From Thermoguttaceae bacterium (GTDB lineage Bacteria; Planctomycetota; Planctomycetia; Pirellulales; Thermoguttaceae), in NCBI GenBank assembly GCA_017407125.1, contig JAFQXE010000028.1, forward strand, positions 90,408 through 154,407: 64,000 bases of DNA, written 5' to 3'. Positions within the stretch are counted from its first letter, which is position 1, and every line of letters begins with the position of its first letter. Below are positions 50,190-60,200 of this stretch, in pieces. The notes under the pieces are model-generated. The model saw only the letters and a program-made list of their open reading frames with translations, was not told the DNA's origin and did no database searches. Both the position numbers and the translations under genes were made by a program.

Positions 50190-53100
50190 TTAAAAATTTC
50201 CTTCCAGAACCAAAAGAATCGTTTCAACAACGCTGTCGGAAATGCCAAACATCTTCGAAACCATCTGACGATAGGCGTCCATCTGCCCCGCATACCGGGC
50301 GCGAACGTCGGATATATTGCTTCCTTTCCGGACGGTTTTGAAGTCGAGAATAATCGCCTTGTCAACCTTCCCGTCAGCGCCGCGATGCACTGTCAGACGG
50401 TCAATAACGCCGCTGACAAGATACCGGATTCCTTTATCTTCCAGAATCCCGGCTGCGTTCTTTTCCTGATGCGCTTCCCAGGACTCGTCCGGACGTTTGA
50501 GCGCGGAAACCACGTTGGGATGTTTGAGCAGCGACTTAAACGCCGGCAATAAATCCACAAACGATTCCTGCTGCAAGCCGATTCCGATTCCCAGATCAAT
50601 AAGCCGCTGATCGTCAACGCGATAATCTTCCAGCCATTTAATATCCGCCAGCCAGCAATGAAACAGCGTTCCGCGAACGCTTTGAGACAGCGAAGAATCT
50701 GAAGTAAAATTATCGACTTCCGTCGTAACAACTTTGACAAAAGACGACGGCTTGACGTTCGTCGTCCAGGCAGAGGCGGGCAGGGGAACGTAAGACCGTT
50801 TGCTGTCATGAAACGCAAAGTTGGCGCTCACTTCCAGCTTTTCGCCCTCCGACGGCAATGCAGGCTCGCCATGAGAGCATTTAGCGTCGCGTTGAGACAT
50901 CAGCGCAGTTTGGCCCCGTTCTTTTGACGGAGTGTTATAAATCCAGTTTTCATCTCCAGTTGAATAATAAACCTTATTCTCTTCCTTTGTTTTTTTATCT
51001 GTAACATTTCCCAGCGTTCCCAACAGAACGTCTTCGTATGTTTTATGCGTTCCCATTTTGCCCGTTTTAGGCGGAGGCAGAATCATGTACAAACCCTGTC
51101 TTGCCCGGGTCATGGCAACGTAAAGATTGCACAACGATTCCTGCATCTGTTTTTTCTCGGAAACCGTAAACAATTCCTGTTGATCCAGGGGCAGCAAATA
51201 ACGATAATCTCCACTAATGTAGGTAATAATACTGTCCGGCGGTTTAATCGCATCCTTGCGGCCATAAACGACAGGAATCGATTTGTATGTAACAAGCTGA
51301 GTGTCCAGCTGCGGCAATACGACGATGTCAAATTCCAATCCCTTGGCCTTGTGATAGGTCATGATTTGAACCCTGGCCTGGAACGAGTCTGAAACCGAAA
51401 CGGTGTTAATATAGTTGATAAAATCGTCCGTCCGGGTCGACCCCTGAGAATCATACTTGTTGGATAATTCCTCGAGCTTTTCCAGTCGTCTGCGGCTGCG
51501 GACGCCGGCCTCTGGCATAAGCTTTTCCACCCAGCGCTGAACGGTCAACCCATAGCCGTCGCGATACAAATCGCTGCGGATTTTGTTGAGTATTTTACAG
51601 TCCTCCAAAACAACTTTCATCCGTTGTTTATCGTCTCTTGAGTCAATCCACCGATCCTGTATTCCCAACATTTCAGCCAACGGAGACTGAGAAACCTTGT
51701 AATAAGAATATACGTCTCCCGGATGATCAACCCATTTCATTAACGCCAAAATCTGGCAGACTTCGTACGAGTCCAGCAGCGGAGAGTTGCCTTCCAATGA
51801 ACATTCCAGATTGTGATTTCTTGACTTGATGCAATCCGCGATAATTGCGCCATCTTCGTTCTCTCGAACCAAAACGCCAATCGACAAACCGCGAGCTTCT
51901 GCCAACGGATACAGTTCCTCCACCTTCTGAGCGGCATATTCGTAGGTCATCATTCGAAGCTTGTCTGTATTGTTTCGCTCATCTTTAACAGCCTGACTGT
52001 TGACGTCTTCGCCAGGAGCCGGTTCGCGATACGGCGCGGTTCGCAATTCGACATAAGACGGCAGATTCTTGCACTTATCATCGCTTTCATGATGAGTAAA
52101 ACGATTTGTCTGCCACTCTTTCACCGCCTCTAGCATCGGTTGAGGCTCATTCTTTCGCGCGCGCTTTTTAGCGATAAGCGGGTTGTTGTGAAGCTCTTCA
52201 AACAAATCGTTGACCGCCTGCATAATCGCCGAACCACTGCGGAACGATTTTGTCATATTGATCGGATCGATATGGAACGTCTCGCCAAGAGAAACCAGCA
52301 GCTGCGCCTCTCCGCCGCGCCAGCCGTAAATCGCCTGTTTGGAATCGCCAACGCAGAAGAAAGAGCAATTTTCCTCGCTTGACGTTTTACTGGCAAGAGG
52401 TTTCAAAACGCGCCATTGATCAAGACTGGTGTCCTGAAATTCATCCAACATCAAATGACGAATCGAACTGTCCATACGAAACGAATCGTTCAGCTGTCGT
52501 TTTACGAAGCCGTCCTGACTGAGAAGCCAGGGGATGTCGGCAAATCGCAGCTGACCGGTAATCTTTTTACGATTCCAATAACTCTTATGGAACTGTCCCA
52601 GCGTGTCGCGATAAAAGTCCGACTGCTTTTTCCATACGTATTTTAACTGCGCGTCAGCAAGCTTTGTCAATTTAATCAGACAGTCAATCGTATCCGGGTC
52701 TGTAATGTCAACTTTGGAAATTCGAATGCCATCGTCTGGATACTTGACAAGCTCATAGCATTTTCTGCCGATCGCATGTCCAAAGAAATCCAAAAAGTTG
52801 TCAAAGAGTTCTTCCTTTGAAACATTAAAATTCTTAAAGTAATCGATATCCTTTTTGGTCTTTTTCTTTCCTGACTCCTCCTGCTCCGATTCATTCTCAT
52901 CTTCATTATTTTCATCGCCAATGCAATACTGTAAACGATCAAGCGTTTCAGCAAGCAGCGTTTGAAAACCGTTATAATTCATATCCTTTTTAGGCGCTTT
53001 AAGAGCGTCCCACGCCTCCATCGGAGCTTCTCGCCACAAGAAATACAGGCTCTTAACAGAAGACAGCATTTGATCAAACACCGATCGTTTCAGGTCGCTG

Positions 53101-53627
53101 TTTTTGATAAACTGAGTGTAACGCTTGACCGTTTCATTATCTTGAAAAATCTCAGACAAAACCGCCTGACGATACATTTCGTCTTGAGCGTCTTCCATAA
53201 TTTGCCAGTTCAATGGCAATTCCAGTTCGAGTGAAAAGCACTGCGCGCGTTGATTAAAATAAGAGTCCAACGTGCTGATGTTGAGTCGGTTGAGGTTTTT
53301 TATCACCTCATAAAGCGTCTCTTGAACCTCGCCGAGTTCCAGGTTAACAGGACTCTTATCTTTAACTAACGACTTCTTTTTGGCGGCGCTGAGTTTGTCC
53401 GACAATTCCGCGCAGCGGTCTTTATCCAAAGCCCCTTCCGCAAGCCAGGATAGAATTCGATTCATAATCTCTCCCGCCGCTTTTTTCGTAAACGTAGTCG
53501 CCAGAATATGCTCCGGACGAATTCTATTTCCTGAACTGTCTTTTGAAAACAGAAGCAGCAAATAACGACTCGCCAGTTGAAACGTTTTGCCCGTGCCCGC
53601 CGAAGCTTTAATTATCGTATTTTCCAT
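50190..53627 (-). CDS. UvrD/RecB-type helicase-nuclease (AddA-like)
   Basis: 1145 residues, superfamily 1A helicase with a C-terminal nuclease. Walker A is ASAGTGKT (8-15), motif Ia TTFTKKAAGE, motif II LDEFQDTS (near 394), motif III GDSKQAIYGWRGGE (near 432), motif V TYHKAKGLEFDIVV (near 765) and motif VI YVAMTRARQGLY. The PD-(D/E)xK nuclease is seen near 1075-1110 as SGVIDRL, ILDFKT and QMDAYRQM, like RecB and AddA. No AddB or RecC gene is adjacent. It is transcribed divergently from the DUF6361-PLD-helicase genes with 293 bases between, so it may be a housekeeping AddA or part of that island. Confidence 0.92.
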   Translation of the reverse strand: MENTIIKASAGTGKTFQLASRYLLLLFSKDSSGNRIRPEHILATTFTKKAAGEIMNRILSWLAEGALDKDRCAELSDKLSAAKKKSLVKDKSPVNLELGEVQETLYEVIKNLNRLNISTLDSYFNQRAQCFSLELELPLNWQIMEDAQDEMYRQAVLSEIFQDNETVKRYTQFIKNSDLKRSVFDQMLSSVKSLYFLWREAPMEAWDALKAPKKDMNYNGFQTLLAETLDRLQYCIGDENNEDENESEQEESGKKKTKKDIDYFKNFNVSKEELFDNFLDFFGHAIGRKCYELVKYPDDGIRISKVDITDPDTIDCLIKLTKLADAQLKYVWKKQSDFYRDTLGQFHKSYWNRKKITGQLRFADIPWLLSQDGFVKRQLNDSFRMDSSIRHLMLDEFQDTSLDQWRVLKPLASKTSSEENCSFFCVGDSKQAIYGWRGGEAQLLVSLGETFHIDPINMTKSFRSGSAIMQAVNDLFEELHNNPLIAKKRARKNEPQPMLEAVKEWQTNRFTHHESDDKCKNLPSYVELRTAPYREPAPGEDVNSQAVKDERNNTDKLRMMTYEYAAQKVEELYPLAEARGLSIGVLVRENEDGAIIADCIKSRNHNLECSLEGNSPLLDSYEVCQILALMKWVDHPGDVYSYYKVSQSPLAEMLGIQDRWIDSRDDKQRMKVVLEDCKILNKIRSDLYRDGYGLTVQRWVEKLMPEAGVRSRRRLEKLEELSNKYDSQGSTRTDDFINYINTVSVSDSFQARVQIMTYHKAKGLEFDIVVLPQLDTQLVTYKSIPVVYGRKDAIKPPDSIITYISGDYRYLLPLDQQELFTVSEKKQMQESLCNLYVAMTRARQGLYMILPPPKTGKMGTHKTYEDVLLGTLGNVTDKKTKEENKVYYSTGDENWIYNTPSKERGQTALMSQRDAKCSHGEPALPSEGEKLEVSANFAFHDSKRSYVPLPASAWTTNVKPSSFVKVVTTEVDNFTSDSSLSQSVRGTLFHCWLADIKWLEDYRVDDQRLIDLGIGIGLQQESFVDLLPAFKSLLKHPNVVSALKRPDESWEAHQEKNAAGILEDKGIRYLVSGVIDRLTVHRGADGKVDKAIILDFKTVRKGSNISDVRARYAGQMDAYRQMVSKMFGISDSVVETILLVLEGNF

Positions 53628-53771
53628 GATTATTTTCTATTTGAGCGATTGAGAGAATTGGTTAGGCGTCAACCGCGAACGCTATGCTTTTCGCTCGGTT
53701 TATTCGACGCGGAATCATTATTGCACAGATTGAATCAAATGTCAATAGTCAACGCAAAAAAATATAAAAAT

Positions 53772-53831
53772 AATCAGGTGCGACAACGGCTGTCATACCC
53801 TGATTGTAAATAATTTCATTACGTGTATAAT
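53772..53831 (+). promoter_or_regulatory. Promoter and overlapping palindrome of the DUF6361 operon
   Basis: TTGTAA (53804-53809), a 16-base spacer and a perfect TATAAT (53826-53831), 90 bases before the ATG at 53921. An interrupted palindrome (AATCAGG...GACA...TGTC...CCTGATT, 53772-53805) abuts the -35 box and could be an operator site. It lies in the 293-base divergent spacer shared with the helicase-nuclease gene. Confidence 0.5.
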
Positions 53832-53920
53832 ACATAAAAATTTGAAATTAAACAGTGAGATTCTTTCCGTCTCGCTGCTTCACAACATAAAAAACTCAGA
53901 CGCTGCAAGGGGATACAACA

Positions 53921-55123
53921 ATGGAACTCGGGTGGATTCATTTTAACCGCGACGACAGAAACCGTGTTTTCAACGCATTAAAAGCGTTAGAAGAAAACTA
54001 CGCGTTAGACGAACTGGGAATAGGGAAGATTCGAGATTATTTCTCCAACGAATTCTTCCCCGGGATTACAACCAACCAGACGCGCGCTCATTATTATATT
54101 TTTTTATCAAATATGTTTGAAGATGCGCTTAAAAACAATTTCTCTTCTACTGAAGAACCACATTCTACTGAAGAACTGCAAAACTGGCTTGATAAGCAAC
54201 AGGACAGCCTTGTAAAGATTTTACATGAAAAATATCCTAATAATTGGAGTGGAAAGGGAATCATTGGAATTCTAAACAAAGTCCAGAATAAACCGATTAA
54301 TCCAAAACCGTTGATCATCTATTGGTCAGGGCTTTATAAATACCGCATTATTCTTGACGAAAGCTCTTTTTACCAGAATGTGCTCGACTACATTGACCAA
54401 AAAAAAGCCATTGACAAACAAAAAAAGTCCATACACAAAAAAGACGGCGATTATGAACCCGACGAAATTCTGGAAAGAGACAGTTTCTTTCCAGAAACCG
54501 GATGCTGGACTAAAAATTGGGAAAGTCAAATTGATATGGAAACGTTGTCCAAAAATGAAGCGAATTTCTTGTATAACAGAATTACTAAATCCTGTCAAAA
54601 CTCACTTTTGACCTTGATTCTTAAATATTACAAAAATCATCCTTCGGAAATTGACTTACGTGAGAAATATACGTTCAACGACTTGTCCGAAATTTCCCCC
54701 AATATTATCAATCATAATCCTGAAATCAAAAAAACGTACGATTGGGCGTTACAGTTCCGTAACTTCTATTACGGTTGCCAGCTGGCTTACGCCTATCTGG
54801 TTACAAAGGATGAAGCAGACAAAAAGAATTATTTAGACTGGCTCAACAACAAGCAGGAATGGACAAACGTTCCTCTTGACGATATCCTTGGCAGCTCAGG
54901 CGCTGATGAAAGTACAAAACAATTCCTTAAAAATGCCAGGGAATACGCGCTTCATAATAACCAAAAAGCGCTTGAAGAACTGATACGGCAGAGAGAGAAA
55001 ACGCTTAAAGGCGTCCGAGCAAAAATTGGCAAGGAGAACAAATATAAACCGTCGAGCAAGTTAGACTATCGCGCAAACGCTGCTCGCAGAATTATCCAAG
55101 ACATTCTCAAAGGACTCAAATAA
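53921..55123 (+). CDS. DUF6361-like protein of a defence-type cassette
   Basis: 400 residues, preceded by AAGGGG. The N-terminus GWIHFNRDDRNRVFNALKAL, then LDELGIGKIRDYFSNEFFPG and ITTNQTRAHYYIF, has the wording I associate with the DUF6361 family, often annotated near helicase and PLD genes. The middle is rich in Lys, Asp and Tyr; the C-terminal 60 residues are basic and helical (KTLKGVRAKIGKENKYKPSS). No enzymatic motif is seen. First gene of a three-gene set with a PLD nuclease and an SNF2-like helicase, 39 and 54 bases apart. Role in the system unknown; it may be the sensor or a nucleic-acid-binding adaptor. Confidence 0.72.
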   Translation: MELGWIHFNRDDRNRVFNALKALEENYALDELGIGKIRDYFSNEFFPGITTNQTRAHYYIFLSNMFEDALKNNFSSTEEPHSTEELQNWLDKQQDSLVKILHEKYPNNWSGKGIIGILNKVQNKPINPKPLIIYWSGLYKYRIILDESSFYQNVLDYIDQKKAIDKQKKSIHKKDGDYEPDEILERDSFFPETGCWTKNWESQIDMETLSKNEANFLYNRITKSCQNSLLTLILKYYKNHPSEIDLREKYTFNDLSEISPNIINHNPEIKKTYDWALQFRNFYYGCQLAYAYLVTKDEADKKNYLDWLNNKQEWTNVPLDDILGSSGADESTKQFLKNAREYALHNNQKALEELIRQREKTLKGVRAKIGKENKYKPSSKLDYRANAARRIIQDILKGLK

Positions 55124-55162
55124 ATACACCCAACGTCGCCTTTATACACCAAGGTAAAGAAC

Positions 55163-57163
55163 ATGTATGACATATACAGTAACGATTCTCATGTTATTTA
55201 TAGCGAATGGCTCAAACCCGCCGATGGTTACGAGTTGGCTTTTGGCGTTTGCTGCACGTACTCGCTGGATTTAGAAGCCGTAATGGGAACCATGCTGGCA
55301 TTAGGGCTGGACGCTCAATTCAATGACTCGACTACCGATAATCCGGTTGCGTTATTAAACGGCATCCGAAGAATGAGCGATAAACTTGCGTTTTTTTGCA
55401 GCGACTGTGCAATTAAAAACGCACATCCCCGTTTTAGTAAATTCACAAGCATTCTGGATAACGCCATTTTTGAAGTCAAGCCGGAATCAGGCGGCATCTT
55501 CCATCCCAAGCTGTGGTTTCTTCACTATAAGCCGCTAAAGCGTTCCAAAGACAAGCAGCCTTACGTTCGCTTATTGATTCTGACAAAAAATCTGACTTTC
55601 GATCAAAGTCTCGATTTCGGCATTTTTCTGGAAGCGTACACATATGAAAAAAACGAACAACTGTATGACAACCAGCCGTTAGTTGAGATGCTGGAATACC
55701 TGAAAAATAGCCAGAACAAAGATAATTCACCGAATAATCTTAATAACCGTCTGACAAAGTTCGATGAACTCAAAAACGCTTTTAAAAATGCAGGACCGTT
55801 TTCTTATGACGATGAATTGGATTACGAAATCCCCATTAAATCTAACAAATCTAAAAAAACCAGATACAAACAACGCACCTGCAATTTTCAGGAATGTAAA
55901 TTCATTCCAATTGGAATTGGACATAAAGACGAGGACGAAAAGCTGAAATTTCTTCTGGGAAGCCAATCTGAAAACGACGCCCCTGTTAAAAAAAATTGGA
56001 TTATTTGCGTATCGCCTTTTCTTACAGGCGACATTGTCGCAAAACTGGTCAATAATGTCAAACCAGGCGGAACCGAAGATTATACTAAATATGGCTCCAC
56101 TTTGTTGACGCGAAGAGAGTCTCTTACTCCAGGCATATTAGACAATGTTGAATACTGCTTTTGCGTCAAATCCACTTTTGAGGATTCATATAAGGAAGAT
56201 AACGCCCAAACAAACAACTCGCCAGAGACTGACACAAACCCAAAAGATGCCGTCAAGTCTGTAACCCAGGGCGACATTCACGCTAAAATGTACTTTGTTG
56301 GAACAGGCAGCGACGTCTATTTTTATACCGGTTCCGCAAACGCAACTCATAACTCATTTTATAATAATGTCGAATTTCTGGTCCGATTGAAATATCGACG
56401 GCAAACGGATACTCCGGATTATTACAGTCATTGCGCGCTGTTACACCTTATAACTGATAGCGAAAGCTCGCCTTTTGAATGGATTAAAAAAGAAGACCTT
56501 CAAGAAAACGACAATCCAAAAGAAGAAAACTATGAAGCGTTTCAGAGGTTTCGAAATCATATCGACAACATTAAAGCCCGCGTTGAAGCGACTTCCGAAA
56601 ACGAATACAGGGTTTCCTTTGAAGAAATTGACTCGTATTTTAATGGAGCCGGCATAACAATAGCGGCAAATGGAAAACCGGAACGAAAAGTTGATCTTCA
56701 GCCCGGCGCCTGTATTGAAGGGTTAAAGTCAACGGAATTATCTGAGCTTTACGTTATCGAAATCTCCCAGGATAATTCGATGGGAATTCCTCCCAGAACG
56801 TTTGTGAAAAAGATTCATACGGATGGGATTCCTGAATCCAGAGACGCAGACGTCATGAATTCGATTATCAACAGCCAAGATAACTTTAACTTATGGTTCG
56901 ATATGTTTCTGACTCGTCGACCGCTCAGTTCGCTGTCAAAGACTTCGCGAAACAGCCATAGCTCCGATCAAAAACAGCCGCCGCGCTCCCAAGCTGCGTT
57001 TTCCCCTGGGTATTATGAAAAGTTGTTACAACTTGCAATTGAAAACCCGGAAAGATTCAATGAACTTAAAAGCGACATCGCCAGCTTCAAAGAGGCGCCG
57101 TCTGAATTCAAAGACATGATTAATGTTTTTTGTTCTGCGATTAAGCCAGAATCCAACGAGTAA
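55163..57163 (+). CDS. Phospholipase D-like nuclease with two HKD motifs
   Basis: 666 residues. The first HKD-type site is H114-P-K116 in GIFHPKLWFL, with LTKNLTFDQSLDFG (140-153) as its second half. The second is H373-A-K375 in GDIHAKMYF, with TGSANATHNS (389-398). Two HKD halves make one active site in PLD enzymes, which as nucleases cut DNA without metal. The region between (about 210-340) is variable; the last 170 residues are polar with a Ser/Gln/Pro linker and a helical end. It lies between DUF6361 and the helicase and is likely the effector nuclease of the cassette. Confidence 0.85.
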   Translation: MYDIYSNDSHVIYSEWLKPADGYELAFGVCCTYSLDLEAVMGTMLALGLDAQFNDSTTDNPVALLNGIRRMSDKLAFFCSDCAIKNAHPRFSKFTSILDNAIFEVKPESGGIFHPKLWFLHYKPLKRSKDKQPYVRLLILTKNLTFDQSLDFGIFLEAYTYEKNEQLYDNQPLVEMLEYLKNSQNKDNSPNNLNNRLTKFDELKNAFKNAGPFSYDDELDYEIPIKSNKSKKTRYKQRTCNFQECKFIPIGIGHKDEDEKLKFLLGSQSENDAPVKKNWIICVSPFLTGDIVAKLVNNVKPGGTEDYTKYGSTLLTRRESLTPGILDNVEYCFCVKSTFEDSYKEDNAQTNNSPETDTNPKDAVKSVTQGDIHAKMYFVGTGSDVYFYTGSANATHNSFYNNVEFLVRLKYRRQTDTPDYYSHCALLHLITDSESSPFEWIKKEDLQENDNPKEENYEAFQRFRNHIDNIKARVEATSENEYRVSFEEIDSYFNGAGITIAANGKPERKVDLQPGACIEGLKSTELSELYVIEISQDNSMGIPPRTFVKKIHTDGIPESRDADVMNSIINSQDNFNLWFDMFLTRRPLSSLSKTSRNSHSSDQKQPPRSQAAFSPGYYEKLLQLAIENPERFNELKSDIASFKEAPSEFKDMINVFCSAIKPESNE

Positions 57164-57217
57164 TCCAATCTTTTTTTATAAGTCAACAATCAGCCGTCAT
57201 CACATTAACATAATACC

Positions 57218-60200
57218 ATGAGCCAAAAAGAAAACGAGATCCCCGCCACCGTCTTTCAGGATAAAACCGCCAACTGTATTGTCGAGATGTTCCAGAAGGG
57301 AAAGAACCGCTTCCAGAAAGGTCAGAACCGCGTTCTTCTTGCAGACGAAGTCGGATTGGGGAAAACCATCGTCGCCAAGCATGTGATTAAACTGATGAAA
57401 CAAAGCGGGTATAAAAAGATAGTGTATTTCTGTTCCAATCAATCAATTGCGAATCAAAATGTAACAAAGCTGACGGGCGACGCCAGCGCATTGCACATCT
57501 TTGAAAACCGTCTTTCCATGATTCATTTGCGTATTGCTGAGCAATTAGACAACGCTAATCAATCGCACAACGCTGAGCAATCGCAAAACGCTGAAAATGA
57601 CGATAAGGTTGTTTTTATCGCTATGACTCCGGAGACGTCGTTTAACATGAGTCAAAAAAAGGGAAGAAGGGAAGAACGAGCGTTAATATGCTGTATTCTC
57701 GAAAAATACCTTGTCTGTTACCCGTCATTTCAAAAGCTAACCCCCAAAGACGTCAGAATTAAAAAGCTAAATGAATTATTAAATCTTGGCAAACCCGACC
57801 ATAGTAACTGGACTGCAGATAAAAATAAATATAAATCCAGATTCGATGAAGTCGAGCAAAACTACTATGAGCTTTTAAGGAAAAAATGTAAAGATAGCAA
57901 TGAGCTTTTAAATCAAAGTCTTAAGGATCGCGTCAAAGAAGAATTAAACGATCCCCAAAATTTTGATGGTTTAATTAGAGGCTATGATAAGAAGAATTTT
58001 CCTCCAGCAATCTCGAAGTTTTTAAATTACCTGTATGAAGAATACCTGAAGGATAATAAGATTAAACTGAATAATTATACAGACGTAACCTCGAAACTGG
58101 ACTGGGAAGACAGACCGACATTCAAAGACTTTTTTGATTATCTGTTCAACAAAAAACCCGAACTGGATAATACAATGCGTGCAAACGTAATTTTACATCT
58201 GCGCCGCATATTTGCAAAAATTGGCTCCGATTGTCTTAACTCCGATTGTCTTAAACCGGATTTGGTTATTCTGGACGAATTCCAGCGCTATAATTATTTG
58301 ATTTCAACCGGCGAATCCGACGACCAGGTGCGCAAAGACCCTGTTATACAAGATTTGATCGATAAACTTCTTCATTCCACGAATAACAGAAAAATCTTGC
58401 TAATGTCTGCCACTCCATATAAACCGTATTACACAGCCGCAGAAGAAGAAAATGACAGTTCTAATAGCAGTTCTAAAGAATTCAAAAAGTTGATTCATTA
58501 TCTTTTAGGCAAGAAAAAACATTGTAAAGAATTTGACGATAAATGGGAAGAACACTCCAAGGCGCAGAAGGAGTTCTGTCATAATCCTTCTGACGAATCA
58601 GTCTTTTCGAAAGCAAAAAAACACAAAAAAGCTGTCGAGGACAAGCTGAAAAAAATACTATGCCGAACGGAACGGTTCCATGGGATGGATCCGCAAAACG
58701 AATCCGATTCATCCAACAGTTCCTTCATTTCAAACGATCTTGTAAAATGCGTCGATATCAGCAAAGGGGACGTTCTTTCCTGGATTAATGTTCATGCAAT
58801 CGCTGAGAAAGCCGGTTATCAAATGACGCTTCCTGTCGATTTTGCCAAATCTTGCCCATACCTGATGTCGTTTATGGGGCAAGTAGTCAAAAGAAAGAAG
58901 CCGAATGGTAAAAGAAAAACCCTAGATCCGGATGGATACGTCGACTACAATGAGTTATTTAGATGGATCAAGGGTAATGTGAAAAAAGCAGACAGAAAAA
59001 AGTTGGTTGACAAGAACGACCACACGTCGTTTATCGACCCAAAAATTATTAACGCTTTCGGTAAACTCCCCGCTAACAATGCGCGGCTGCAGCAGCTGAT
59101 TGATATTATGTTTCCAAAGGACAAGCATACAGAATATCTGTTGTGGGTTCCAGCCAGTCGTCCGTATTACAAAACGCCATATAACAAAACATCAGGCAAG
59201 ACCAATCAGAAGGATCTGCTGCGGAAAGCCTATACTGAAAACGCGGGCTTCTCAAAGGCGCTTCTCTTTTCGCATTGGAACATGGTTCCCAAAATGACTG
59301 CCGCTTTAGTTTCATACGAATCTGAACGCAGAATTTACACCGTCTTTAACAAATTGGAAAAACGCCGCAACAAGATCTACTATTTTACAAAAAATATACA
59401 CTCCCGTTTAACTCCTGCGAATCGTAAACTGTTAACCTATCCATCAGAATATCTTGCTTCCATTGACATCCGGGAAATCGCTCAGGAATATATTCAGGAT
59501 AAAGGTGAGGATATTACGCTGGACGAACTCTACGCAAAAGTAGAAGATAAAATCAAGGATGATCTGAAAGATTATTTTAAGAGTCAAAAAAGCCCTGCAA
59601 AAGGAACGCCGCAAAAATATCGCGATATTCTGGAAAAGCTTGATATACTGGGAATTCGTGATGGCAACACAGACGACGAGGAAGACGCATCTGTTTTTCC
59701 CGAGGATTATGTTTTTCCACAAAATACGGCTTCTGTATTGGCATGGCTTGCGATAGCCTCGCCTGCTGTTTGCGCGCTTCGAACTCTCGATCAAAATTGG
59801 AAACGCAATGATTTTGATGAGTTGTTATCCGTGAAAAACAATGATGATGACGACGACGAGGACGAAGACGAAGAATTCGACGAAGAGGATCAAGACGGCG
59901 ACGACGAGCAAGACGTTGTTGACGACAAAAACGACGAGGACGAAGATGATGATGAGGAGGAGGAAGAGGAAGAATACGACGACGAGGATATAGAAGACGA
60001 GGAAGCGGTTCAAGACGACGAGGATGACGAGGACGACGAGCAAGATGAGGACGACAAAGACTCCTGTTTGAACATAGCAAAGAAAATTGCAACGTCCATT
60101 GTGTCCTTGTTTGCCAAAATCGATTCTCAAACAATCATAGACATTGTCTATGACGCTGATAATAAAACGCCGTATTATCAGCACGTTGTCCAGTATTGCG

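Noticed and set aside
50190..53627. Calling the helicase-nuclease addA
   Set aside because: Domain order fits AddA, but no addB lies beside it and the window does not show whether an AddAB pair exists elsewhere.
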